NCBI GenBank assembly: GCA_964412195.1
Contig: CAYPNP010000006.1
Location: 1 to 64,000 of the forward strand
Direction of reading: 5' to 3'
Length of the DNA: 64,000 bases
Source of the DNA: CAYPNP01 sp964412195
GTDB lineage: Bacteria; Acidobacteriota; JAAYUB01
Below are positions 42,999 to 50,804 of the stretch, piece by piece; the stretch's first letter is position 1, and each line of letters begins with the position of its first letter. The notes beneath the pieces are model-generated. The model was not told where the DNA came from. It ran no database searches and saw nothing but the letters and a program-made list of their open reading frames with translations. Both the position numbers and the translations under genes were made by a program.

Positions 42999-43126
42999 TC
43001 AATACCGGTGAGCGCCAGCTACCGTCGCGCTGCTTGACTCAGCTGGCGGCAATGATCTGTATCCTCAAGTAAAAGAGATAGTTGCGTGACATCTCGCGCC
43101 GGCGGCTGACGCCTGCCGGTACTGAT
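42998..43126. repeat. Copy C of the 129-bp palindromic family
   Basis: Same orientation as copy A: arms GTCAATACCGG...GCGCCAGCTACCG and CGGCGGCTGACG...GCCGGTACTGAT around a core with GCTTGACTCAGCTGGC and TAGTTGCGTGACATCTCGCG. It starts on the last base of the preceding stop codon. Confidence 0.88.
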
Positions 43127-43336
43127 ATAGTGGCGGGATAAGAGTTGATGATGGTGCCAGGCTCTGTCACATTATGATGATGCCAGGCTCCGTCACATTC
43201 CGTCACATTCGGCTGACAAGAAGCGGTGATCTCCCGCTATCCGCCCTTCATCCGCAGATCCCCTCCCGACCCAGGGAGATACTCCCTCTGCATCTCTGCG
43301 TGTAATTGATTGATAAGATTGCGATCACATCCATCC
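43127..43336. repeat. Gene-free stretch with tandem outer motifs
   Basis: No gene. Two copies of GRTGCCAGGCTCYGTCACATT (43151-43173 and 43179-43199) plus a partial CCGTCACATTCGG. Then a short CTCTGCATCTCTGCGTGTAATTGA-type word (43286 on) of the kind found in other intergenic repeat blocks. Confidence 0.7.
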
Positions 43337-43381
43337 GTGTCAGGCTTTGTCACAATACGGATCCGTGACAGAGCCTGACAC
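43337..43381. repeat. Solo pair of the 18-bp inverted motif, inside a gene end
   Basis: GTGTCAGGCTTTGTCACA (43337-43354) and GTGACAGAGCCTGACAC (43365-43381) with only 10 bp between them, i.e. the outer ends of the repeat without a core. It overlaps the end of the hydrolase gene on the minus strand. Confidence 0.8.
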
Positions 43382-44014
43382 CATCGTCCGGGCGAGAATG
43401 CGCTGGGTGTGGGCTATCTCGTCCTCGTCGATGGTGTGCGGCAGGCCGGGGTATCGCTTCAGCGTGACGTCAGCGCCCAGCGATTTGAGAACGGCGGCGG
43501 TCTCCTCCACGCGCTGCCACGGCACGTGGGGATCCGGGTCGCCCGCGCCCAGAAACACCGGCGTGCCGACCAAATCGCCTGGATAAGAAAAACGGGTGCC
43601 GGGCGGGCCGATCAGGCCGCCGGTGAAGGCGACCAGGCCGCCCCAGCGGGCGGGGTTCCGCGCGACGAACTCGGTCGCCAGGCAGGCCCCCTGGGAAAAC
43701 CCCACCAGCGCGATCCGGCTCTTCGGCAACCCGGCGGCCTCCGCCCGCCCAGCCACCCGGCCCAGGAACGCCAGGGCCGAGCTGAGCCAGGGCTCGTTCG
43801 AACCGATCGGGCTTAAAAAGGAATTCGGGTACCAGGTGCGCCCCACGGCTTCCGGAGCCAGGTACGCCGCCCCTGGGAGGTCCAGCTTCACCACGAGGGT
43901 GAGGATGTCCGCCGCCGACCCCCCGCGACCGTGCACCAGGATCACCGCCCCCGACGCGGCAGGGAGATCCGGCCCCTGCACACGGACGATTCCGTCACGG
44001 TGCGGATCCGGCAT
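43340..44014 (-). CDS. Alpha/beta-hydrolase, phospholipase/carboxylesterase type (MhqD-like)
   Basis: 224 residues. Oxyanion/His-Gly motif ILVHGRGGSAADIL, nucleophile elbow GFSQGACLA (Ser), Asp in GAGDPDPHVPW and the final catalytic His in YPGLPHTIDEDEI, so the triad is complete. Related enzymes such as B. subtilis MhqD are induced with MhqO under quinone stress. ATG at 44014 has AGGAGGG before it and overlaps the dioxygenase-like gene by 20 bp. The last about 14 residues (MVSGSVTDPYCDKA) and the stop codon come from the solo repeat pair, so the native end was probably replaced. Confidence 0.88.
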   Translation of the reverse strand: MPDPHRDGIVRVQGPDLPAASGAVILVHGRGGSAADILTLVVKLDLPGAAYLAPEAVGRTWYPNSFLSPIGSNEPWLSSALAFLGRVAGRAEAAGLPKSRIALVGFSQGACLATEFVARNPARWGGLVAFTGGLIGPPGTRFSYPGDLVGTPVFLGAGDPDPHVPWQRVEETAAVLKSLGADVTLKRYPGLPHTIDEDEIAHTQRILARTMVSGSVTDPYCDKA

Positions 44015-44969
44015 GCCGCCCTCCTGCGCTCCCGGCGGGCAGGTGGAGCGGTGGGAGTGACCGTTCGATGCTTTGCCGTTCCGCCTCGAGCCACGGCGGC
44101 AACCGGAGCGACCCGCCGAGGCCTTCCAGCGGCTCGTCAAAGGTGAAGCCAGGCGGATCGGTGGCCAGCTCGAACAGCACGCCGCCCGGTTCCCGGAAAT
44201 ACACCGATCGGAAATAGACCCGGTCGATCACAGGGGTGACGTCCATCCCCTTGTCCGCGAGGCGCTCGCGCCAGGCAGCCTGGCTCCCGCCGTCCGCCAC
44301 CCGCCAGGCCACGTGGTGGTAACTGCCGCCGGCGATGATCCCCCGCAGTGCTTCCGGCAGCTGCTCGATTTCCAGGAATGTCCCGCCCGAGGGCCCGACC
44401 TCGAGGCGCCGGCGGCCGTCCTGCTCCGCCATGGGCCGGAAACCCATGGCGGACAGCAGTCCCAGGGTGTCGTCCGCCGCCCGTACCCGCAACGTGACGG
44501 ACAAGAAGCCGCGGATCGCATGTTCATTTCCGATCGGCGATCCCTCCCAGGCAGGTTCAGGTCCGGCGCCGGGTCGGGCTACCAATTCGAGCCGCAGGCC
44601 GTCGGGGTCGGCCAAGCTCAGCAGCTCGTCCCCGAATCGCGGGCCGGCCCGCTCGACCGGAACCGAGGCGGCGCGCAGGCGTTCCTCCCAGAACCGCAGT
44701 GAACTCTCCGGCACGCGGAAGGCAGCCGCGGCGATCTGGCCGACGCCCGGCGATCCGGGCCGGGCCCCGGGCCAGGGGAAGAAGGTGAGGATCGTCCCCG
44801 GCGATCCGGCGGCGTTCCCGTAGTAGAGGTGATAGGTGTTCGGATCGTCGAAATTGACGGTCTGCTTCACCAGGCGGAGCCCGAGCAGCCCGGCGTAGAA
44901 ATCCAGGTTGCGCTGCGGATCGGTGGCGATCGCCGTCACGTGGTGGATTCCCAGGATCGGCGGCGGCAT
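43995..44969 (-). CDS. Ring-cleaving dioxygenase/glyoxalase-family protein (MhqO-like)
   Basis: 324 residues made of two or more vicinal-oxygen-chelate (glyoxalase) modules: IHHVTAIATDPQRNLDFYAGLLGLRLVKQTVNFD at the N-terminus in spaced form, YHHVAWRVADG in the second half, and FRSVYFREPGGVLFELATD as the final metal ligand region (His, Glu). The pattern matches MhqO/MhqA-type putative hydroquinone dioxygenases. With the following hydrolase it forms a two-gene quinone or aromatic detoxification unit; the substrate is not proven. Confidence 0.88.
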   Translation of the reverse strand: MPPPILGIHHVTAIATDPQRNLDFYAGLLGLRLVKQTVNFDDPNTYHLYYGNAAGSPGTILTFFPWPGARPGSPGVGQIAAAAFRVPESSLRFWEERLRAASVPVERAGPRFGDELLSLADPDGLRLELVARPGAGPEPAWEGSPIGNEHAIRGFLSVTLRVRAADDTLGLLSAMGFRPMAEQDGRRRLEVGPSGGTFLEIEQLPEALRGIIAGGSYHHVAWRVADGGSQAAWRERLADKGMDVTPVIDRVYFRSVYFREPGGVLFELATDPPGFTFDEPLEGLGGSLRLPPWLEAERQSIERSLPPLHLPAGSAGGRHAGSAP

Positions 44970-45526
44970 GGCGTCCTCCTTTCAAGTGCCGGCGGCACAG
45001 GGTCGTTAGACGCGATCAAACCGCACCGGCGATTCAGGGAAACGGGGGATTGCGGATTGCGGATTGCGGATTGCGGATTGTGGATTGTGGATTTCAAATT
45101 TGAAAATTCAGATTGCGGTATCGAGACTTGTTCCTGAGTTCCTGCGTTCCGCATTCAGGTTGCGATTGGTGGCTTGGAAACCCTTTCGTGTGGTTCGTGT
45201 GGTTCGTGGTTATTGTTCCGGATTGCGGATTGCGGATTGCGGATTGCGAATTGCGAATTGCGAATTGCGAATTGCGGATTGGGGATTTCGGATTGCGGAT
45301 TGATGCCTTTTCCTGAGTTCCTGAGTTCCAGATTGATTCTGCGGATTGCGAATCGGCTCTGCGATCTCGGCGTCTTTGCGTGTAATTGATTGGAATAATT
45401 ACGATTACGAGTACGATTACGATCGGCGATTACGATCGTTCAAGAGGCTTGGATGGTCCATGGTCCATCGTCCATGGTCGGATCGAGCCCCGTCGATAAC
45501 GCGCACGAGTACGAGCACGAGCACGA
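44970..45526. repeat. Heptad array and mixed repeat block
   Basis: No gene in 557 bp. Arrays of GGATTGC heptads at 45049-45095 and 45217-45301, drifting to GAATTGC and GGATTGT; TTCGTGTGGTTCGTGTGGTT (45185 on), a word shared with the block at 63.2 kb; TCTGCG...TCTTTGCGTGTAATTGA; CGATTACGA units (45399-45436); CCATGGTCCATCGTCCATGG (45459-45478); and ACGAGTACGAGCACGAGCAC (45506 on) ending in the ribA stop. Confidence 0.9.
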
Positions 45527-46159
45527 TTAGAGATCGAGCAGGTGGCCCAGCTTTTCCTTCTTGGTCCGGAGGTACTTGCGGCTGCGGCCGTCGGGGGGCA
45601 TTTCCAGCGGAATGCGGGCTTCGACGCGGATCCCGTTCTTCTCCAGGGACTCCACCTTGCCCGGGTTGTTGGACAGCAGCCGGACCCGGCGCACGCCCAG
45701 GAAGCGCAGGATCTCGGCGCAGTCCCCGTACTGGCGCAGGTCCGCCTCGAAGCCCAGCTCCTCGTTGGCCTCCACGGTGTCCAGCCCCCGGTCCTGGAGC
45801 TCATACGCCTTCAGCTTGTTCAGAATGCCGATGCCCCGGCCCTCCTGGAGCTGGTAAATGAGGAGCCCGCGCCCCGCCGCCTGGATCCGGCGCAGCGACT
45901 CCTGCAGTTGGTAGCCGCAGTCGCAGCGCCGCGAGCCCAGCACGTCCCCGGTCAGGCACTGGGAGTGAATCCGCAGCAGCGGCGCCTCTTCCGCCGCCGC
46001 GGCCAGGTCGCCGCAGGACAGCACCACGAACGGCTCGCCCGTCTCCGTGTGCTCGAAGCCGTGAATGGTGAACGGACCGAAATGGGAGGGGAATTCCGCC
46101 TGGGAAACCCGGCGGACTTTGAATGCGGGGGAGGTCTCTTTCCTGTGGTTCCGTTTCAT
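45527..46159 (-). CDS. ribA: GTP cyclohydrolase II (stand-alone, intact)
   Basis: 210 residues. First step of riboflavin synthesis: GTP to diaminohydroxy-ribosylaminopyrimidine phosphate, formate and pyrophosphate. Zinc ligands and catalytic region are complete: RIHSQCLTGDVLGSRRCDCGYQL read with its three Cys, then YQLQEGRGIGILNKLKAYELQD and VRLLSNNPGKVESL. It supplies the activity missing in the ribB fusion at 12.4 kb. ATG at 46159 is chosen since it alone has some ribosome-site character; a start 39 bp upstream is possible. A GAGCACGA repeat meets its stop codon. Confidence 0.95.
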   Translation of the reverse strand: MKRNHRKETSPAFKVRRVSQAEFPSHFGPFTIHGFEHTETGEPFVVLSCGDLAAAAEEAPLLRIHSQCLTGDVLGSRRCDCGYQLQESLRRIQAAGRGLLIYQLQEGRGIGILNKLKAYELQDRGLDTVEANEELGFEADLRQYGDCAEILRFLGVRRVRLLSNNPGKVESLEKNGIRVEARIPLEMPPDGRSRKYLRTKKEKLGHLLDL

Positions 46160-46210
46160 CTCGCGATCGCCTAACCAGCCGTCTGACAAGCGTTTCATTC
46201 TATCATTTCG

Positions 46211-46240
46211 TTACACATCCCCCAAGCATTTTGCTACAAT
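46211..46240 (+). promoter_or_regulatory. Promoter of the coiled-coil envelope gene
   Basis: TTACAC (46211-46216), 18 bp, TACAAT (46235-46240); the ATG is at 46258 with GAGGTG 4 nt upstream. Confidence 0.5.
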
Positions 46241-46257
46241 GCCCGCTGAGGTGCTTC

Positions 46258-47988
46258 ATGGGCAAAGGTCGGCGGCTGCTGGTCCTCCTGGCCGTGCTGG
46301 CGCTGGTGCGGGCTGTCTCCGGCCAGGCCGCGCCGGCCGGCAAGGACGCTTTGGCCGCCCAGTACCTCAACAAGACCCTCTTCCTGAAAATCCCGGTCAC
46401 CAGCGAATCCTTCAAGGCGGTCATCGCCGGCGGCCGGTACCGCATCCTGTCCGAGAAGGGGAAAAGCACCCTCTTCCCCGTCGGGGAGAAGGTCCGGATC
46501 ACCGACGTCGACATGGGCGGCCGCGAGGTCAAGCTCAAGATCCAGTCCCTGGACCAGCGCCGGGAGGCCGAGCTGCGCTTCGTGCTCTCGGCCCAGGGCG
46601 ACGTGTTCCCCGCCGGAGACGTGGCCGCCGTGCTGGGCAGGTTCTTCACGCCGGGCCTGAGCTACGCCGACATCGACGGCGCCAAGCGGGACTACCTCGA
46701 GGACCAGTACAACGCCTTCGTGGAGGCCGAAGCAACGGCGGCCGACCTGAGCGCCGCCGCCGTGAACGACGCCGTGGTGCGGGTCAATCCCGCCGGGCGG
46801 GCCCTCGGGCAGGACGTCCACAACCTGCAGGCCAAGGTGCAGGAGCAAGCCGCGTCCATCGCCACCCTGGAGAAGGAAAAGGCCGCCATCAACGCCAAGC
46901 TCACGGCGCTCCAGCAGGAGAAGCAGATCCTGGACTCGGCCGGCCGCGACTACCAGGAGCGGAACCGGCAGCTGCAGAGTTCCGAGTCCGACCTCCGCAA
47001 GCAGCTCCAGCGCAAGACCCAGGACCTCGACGGCGTCGTCCGGGCCATCCGCGCCGCCGGGACCGAGCTGGGCCTGAACGCGCCGCCCACCACGCCGCCG
47101 GACGAACTGCTCCAGCGCCTGTCGCGGTCCTACCTCCAGATGTCGGCCGGCAACAACGCCTACCAGGCCCGGGTGAAGCAGCTGGAGCAATCCCTGGCCA
47201 AGGCTCAGGAAGATTTCGCGGCAGTGAACGCCGAGCTGAACAAGAACCGCCAGGAGCAGAAGGACCTGGCCAAGCAGCTCGACATCGTCACCACCAAGGA
47301 CAAGACCCTGGCCCAGCAGATGATCCAACTCCAGCGCGAGAAGAGCGTGGTCCAGTCCAAGCTGCTCTCCCAGAGCCTGCTGCGGATCCAGGTGGACCGC
47401 CGGCGCAGCGAGAAGACCGTCGCCTACACCGCGACTTTGCGCCTGAAGAGCCTGGACCTCGGGAACATCGTCGTGACGGCGCCGCTGGCCGTGAACCCGG
47501 CCGAGCCGACCCGTTTCACCCTGGAGAACCATCTGAAGTCCCCGGCGGAGCTGGCGCTCCTGTCCGACCCGGACCTGGCCATGCTCCTGAAGCACCTGAA
47601 GGACTTCCCCCGGCTGACCGTGGCCGTGGAGCGGCGGAGCGCCCACTTCGACCTCCAGCTGATCCAGTCCCCGGAGCGCGACAACACCTCGCTGTGGGTC
47701 TGGGAGGTCACCCCGAAGGACAAGCAGGACGTGGACCTGGTGCTCCGCTTCTCCTCCAGCATCGCGGGCGAGCCGCTCCCGATCTTCGGCCTGCCTCTGT
47801 CCATCCCCTACCCCACGATGGAGAAGACCCTGGCCGAGTTCTGGCAGCCCGTGCCCCTCGGGCTCGGCATCGTCATCGGCCTGCTGGTGGCCCTGCCGTT
47901 CTTCCTGATCCAGCGCCGGCGGCACGTACCCAAGCCCGCCGTCCACGCCGCCCGCAAGCACCTGCGCCTGGGGGACAAGGAATTCTGA
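46258..47988 (+). CDS. Coiled-coil envelope protein with signal peptide and C-terminal anchor
   Basis: 576 residues from the ATG at 46258 (GAGGTG upstream; promoter -10 inside the longer frame). A signal peptide (LLVLLAVLALVRAVSGQA), a globular N-terminal region (about 30-170), a long coiled coil (about 185-395, for example LEKEKAAINAKLTALQQEKQIL), a beta-rich domain (about 400-540) and a final membrane helix (VPLGLGIVIGLLVALPFFLIQ) with a basic tail. It should sit in the periplasm, anchored in the inner membrane. No family recognised; length and layout suggest an envelope scaffold. Confidence 0.75.
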   Translation: MGKGRRLLVLLAVLALVRAVSGQAAPAGKDALAAQYLNKTLFLKIPVTSESFKAVIAGGRYRILSEKGKSTLFPVGEKVRITDVDMGGREVKLKIQSLDQRREAELRFVLSAQGDVFPAGDVAAVLGRFFTPGLSYADIDGAKRDYLEDQYNAFVEAEATAADLSAAAVNDAVVRVNPAGRALGQDVHNLQAKVQEQAASIATLEKEKAAINAKLTALQQEKQILDSAGRDYQERNRQLQSSESDLRKQLQRKTQDLDGVVRAIRAAGTELGLNAPPTTPPDELLQRLSRSYLQMSAGNNAYQARVKQLEQSLAKAQEDFAAVNAELNKNRQEQKDLAKQLDIVTTKDKTLAQQMIQLQREKSVVQSKLLSQSLLRIQVDRRRSEKTVAYTATLRLKSLDLGNIVVTAPLAVNPAEPTRFTLENHLKSPAELALLSDPDLAMLLKHLKDFPRLTVAVERRSAHFDLQLIQSPERDNTSLWVWEVTPKDKQDVDLVLRFSSSIAGEPLPIFGLPLSIPYPTMEKTLAEFWQPVPLGLGIVIGLLVALPFFLIQRRRHVPKPAVHAARKHLRLGDKEF

Positions 47989-48023
47989 CACCCTCCGCCC
48001 CGCCCCCCGCCCGCGGATCCGCG

Positions 48024-48052
48024 TTGCAGCCGGAAAAGCGGTGGGTTATAAT
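48024..48052 (+). promoter_or_regulatory. Promoter of the RDD gene
   Basis: TTGCAG (48024-48029), 17 bp, TATAAT (48047-48052), 30 bp before the ATG at 48082. Confidence 0.65.
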
Positions 48053-48081
48053 CAGCCCAACCTACACGCGAGGCGAAAACC

Positions 48082-50028
48082 ATGGAGCTGGATGCCTATC
48101 TCGAGAAGATTTACATCATCAAGTCGTTGACCATCCCGCAAGGTTTCAATATCCAGTACCACTACGCCAAGTGGATCAGCCCCCGGGTCAGCGAGTTGCG
48201 GTTCGACCGGTTTATGGACATCCCGTTCGCCAACATCACGTTCGTGGATGCTTACGCCAAGGGGGATTTCCAGAGCGGCGAGCGGTTCATTGATATCGGC
48301 GCGGCCGGTTTCCCCTCCCTGCTCCGGGCGCCCTTCACGGCGCTGTCGGCCAACGAATTCCGCTTCCCCAGCAAGAACATCGACCAAAACATCCGTCACG
48401 TCGTGTTCGAGATCCTGAAAAACGCCCGATTCCTGGCGATGGGCGAGGATATGTTCCGTTTCCTCTCGGGCCGGCAGATCCTGTGCCTCGAGAATTCCAC
48501 CCTGGTCCAGGCGCACGTGGCTTCCCTCTTCGCCGTGGTCCGGGACAAGGTCCCCCTGAAGTGCAACAGTTGCAAGAAATTCCTGTGGATCGAACTGCTG
48601 AAGCTGCCCGAGGCCCCCGTCCAGGCCAAGTGCCCCGCCTGCGGCCACACCTTCCCGATCCAGCGGCCGGCGGGCCTGGACATGAACGTGAGCCGGTTCG
48701 CGTCGCCCGCCGCTGTGACGGGCGCCGCCCGCCAGGGCGACCTGCTGCTGGGCTCCACCGGGGAATTCCGCAGCAAGGAATTCCCACACATGCCCGCACC
48801 GGGGCCCAACCTCGAATTGGATCTGGACAGCATCATCGGGCCCGCTCCGTCCAAGGCCGCTTCTCAGGAAGCCGTGGCTCCCGACGGCCCCCCGTCTTCC
48901 GTTGAGCCCGGCACGGAGGAGGAGTACATGCCTCCGCCTACGCCGGCCGCCCCTCCTGCGGAGGAAGAATATCTGCCGCCACCCGGAGCGGAAGCCAAAC
49001 CTTCCGTGGAACTCGACGACGACTTTTTCAAGGAGATCCTACCCGATAAAACCGCGAAGCCGGAAAAACCGGCGACACCCGCTCCGGCAGTGGCCCAGGC
49101 GGCGGTCCCGACGAGAGGATTCGACCCGAGCCTGATCATCGCGGACCAGCCCGGCCAGAAGGAAGTCAAGCGCTGCCACGTCTGCCAGACCCCCCTCTCG
49201 GGCGGCGAGAAGGTCTGCCCGAATTGCTTCGCCGAGGTGCTGCCCGACGAGGTCCTGCCGGAAGCCTTGGGATTGCCGACGGAAGGCCAGATCGAGATCC
49301 GGCTGAAGGACCAGCCGTCTGATGAGCACATGCCCGCGTACGAGCCCACGCCGGACGCGCCCTCCCCATCACCGGAAGCCGCCAAGCAGAAGGAATCGCT
49401 CGATGCCTGGGACAAGCCGGTCTGGTCGGTCAAGATCGGAGAGGAAACTTACAACAATCTGGACATGCGGACCATCGAGGAGTGGATCCTCCACCAGAGC
49501 GTGATCGAAACCGACCTCGTCCGGAAAGGCGAGGCGAAGTGGACCGAGATCGGCAGCGTGCCGTACTTCAAAACGGCCTTCAAGCAGGTCAGGGATCAGG
49601 TGCAGTTCGGCAGCGAGCATGCCCTGACCAGCTTCCAGCCCGCCCCCACCGTCAAGCGCGTGATCGCCTCCCTGATCGACGGCGTCATCTGCGTATTGAT
49701 GGCATTCCTGGGGGTATTCGTGTACAACCTCACCGCCGGGGTCGCCGAGGGCGGGATGAGCTTCGCCGCCATCCTGACGGCGGCGGCCGTGCCCTTCATC
49801 TATCTCTCCTTCGGCAACGGCGTCATGGGGCGGACCTTCGGCAAGGGCCTCATGAAGATGGCGGTCATCAATTCGTTCGGCAAGCCCATCGGCCTGAGCA
49901 AGGGACTGCTGCGCACGCTGGTCTTCCTGCTGACCGGGGGACTCGGGTTCTTGGTCGCCGTCAGTAATCCCAAGCACCAGGCACTCTACGACAAGCTGGT
50001 CGACTGCTACGTGATTCAACTGGAATGA
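48082..50028 (+). CDS. Multi-domain RDD membrane protein with two zinc-ribbon-like pairs and a GYF-like domain
   Basis: 648 residues. Order: an N-terminal soluble domain (about 1-150), a CNSCKK...CPACG ribbon (about 160-190), a Pro/Glu-rich disordered stretch (about 270-345), a second ribbon CHVCQTPL...CPNC (about 364-381), a GYF_2-like fragment (about 446-495: WSVKIGEETYNNLDMRTIEEWILHQSV read in parts), and a C-terminal RDD membrane domain (about 525-648) with VKRVIASLIDGVICV. RDD domains occur in small membrane transport-like proteins; here the long cytoplasmic front with zinc and GYF modules suggests a regulated or signalling form. Single gene, convergent with the ABC ATPase. Confidence 0.78.
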   Translation: MELDAYLEKIYIIKSLTIPQGFNIQYHYAKWISPRVSELRFDRFMDIPFANITFVDAYAKGDFQSGERFIDIGAAGFPSLLRAPFTALSANEFRFPSKNIDQNIRHVVFEILKNARFLAMGEDMFRFLSGRQILCLENSTLVQAHVASLFAVVRDKVPLKCNSCKKFLWIELLKLPEAPVQAKCPACGHTFPIQRPAGLDMNVSRFASPAAVTGAARQGDLLLGSTGEFRSKEFPHMPAPGPNLELDLDSIIGPAPSKAASQEAVAPDGPPSSVEPGTEEEYMPPPTPAAPPAEEEYLPPPGAEAKPSVELDDDFFKEILPDKTAKPEKPATPAPAVAQAAVPTRGFDPSLIIADQPGQKEVKRCHVCQTPLSGGEKVCPNCFAEVLPDEVLPEALGLPTEGQIEIRLKDQPSDEHMPAYEPTPDAPSPSPEAAKQKESLDAWDKPVWSVKIGEETYNNLDMRTIEEWILHQSVIETDLVRKGEAKWTEIGSVPYFKTAFKQVRDQVQFGSEHALTSFQPAPTVKRVIASLIDGVICVLMAFLGVFVYNLTAGVAEGGMSFAAILTAAAVPFIYLSFGNGVMGRTFGKGLMKMAVINSFGKPIGLSKGLLRTLVFLLTGGLGFLVAVSNPKHQALYDKLVDCYVIQLE

Positions 50029-50040
50029 GGCGGGGCGGGC

Positions 50041-50799
50041 TTACTCCGCGCCGATGTAGCGCATCATGGAGGGCATGGCCCGCTTGAACTGGACCAGCCG
50101 CTCGTCCTCCGAGGCGAGGAAATTCTCGAACGAGTCGTGAAACAGGATCCGCGCGTCGTCGAGGAAGGCGACCCGGTCGGCCACCACGCGGGCGCATTTC
50201 AGGTCGTGGGTCACCACGATCGAAGTCACTCCCAATTCGACCTGCAGTTCCCGGATCAGCTGGCTGATCATCTTCCCGGTGATCGGGTCCACGCCCGTGG
50301 TGGGCTCGTCGTAGAGGATCGCCAGGGGGGAGGCCGCCATGGCCCGGGCGATGGCCACCCGCTTCTTCATGCCGGTGCTGATCTCGGCGGGCCGGAGCGG
50401 GGCAATCTCCTCCAGCTCGAGGCGCCGCAGGATCCGGCGGACGGTTTCTTCCACCGCCTCGGGATCCTTACCCTCCTTCTCGCTCAGAGGGAAGGCCACG
50501 TTCTCCGCGACGGTCAGGGAATCGAACAGCGCGCCGCTCTGGAACACATAGGAGAACTGCCGCCGGATGGGGATCAGCTCCTTTTCCGGCAGGCGGGCGA
50601 TGTCCACGCCCTGCAGGAGCACCGTGCCGGAATCCGGCGCGATGAGCCCGGTGATGATGAGGAGGGTGACACTCTTGCCGATGCCGCTGCGGCCCATGAG
50701 GACGAGGGTCTCCCCCTCCTCGACCGAGAGGTTGACCCCGTCCAGAACGACGTGAGATCCGAAACTCTTGGAAACGCCCCTGAGCTCGATCAGAGCCAT
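50041..50799 (-). CDS. ABC transporter ATPase (MlaF-like)
   Basis: 252 residues. Walker A GRSGIGKSVTLL, Q-loop FQSGALFDSLTV, signature ISTGMKKRVAIARAMA (the family's LSGGM variant), Walker B LAILYDEPTTGVD, H-loop VVTHDL. The SGALFDSLTV stretch is typical of the Mla/Ttg2 (lipid transport) branch. No permease or Mce-domain substrate-binding protein lies next to it, so the rest of the transporter must be elsewhere. It begins 5 bp after etfA and is the last gene of the fatty-acid operon. Confidence 0.92.
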   Translation of the reverse strand: MALIELRGVSKSFGSHVVLDGVNLSVEEGETLVLMGRSGIGKSVTLLIITGLIAPDSGTVLLQGVDIARLPEKELIPIRRQFSYVFQSGALFDSLTVAENVAFPLSEKEGKDPEAVEETVRRILRRLELEEIAPLRPAEISTGMKKRVAIARAMAASPLAILYDEPTTGVDPITGKMISQLIRELQVELGVTSIVVTHDLKCARVVADRVAFLDDARILFHDSFENFLASEDERLVQFKRAMPSMMRYIGAE

Positions 50800-50804
50800 G
50801 GCGG

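Noticed and set aside
45049..45301. CRISPR array
   Set aside because: Units are 7 bp with no spacers, and no cas gene is present in the window.
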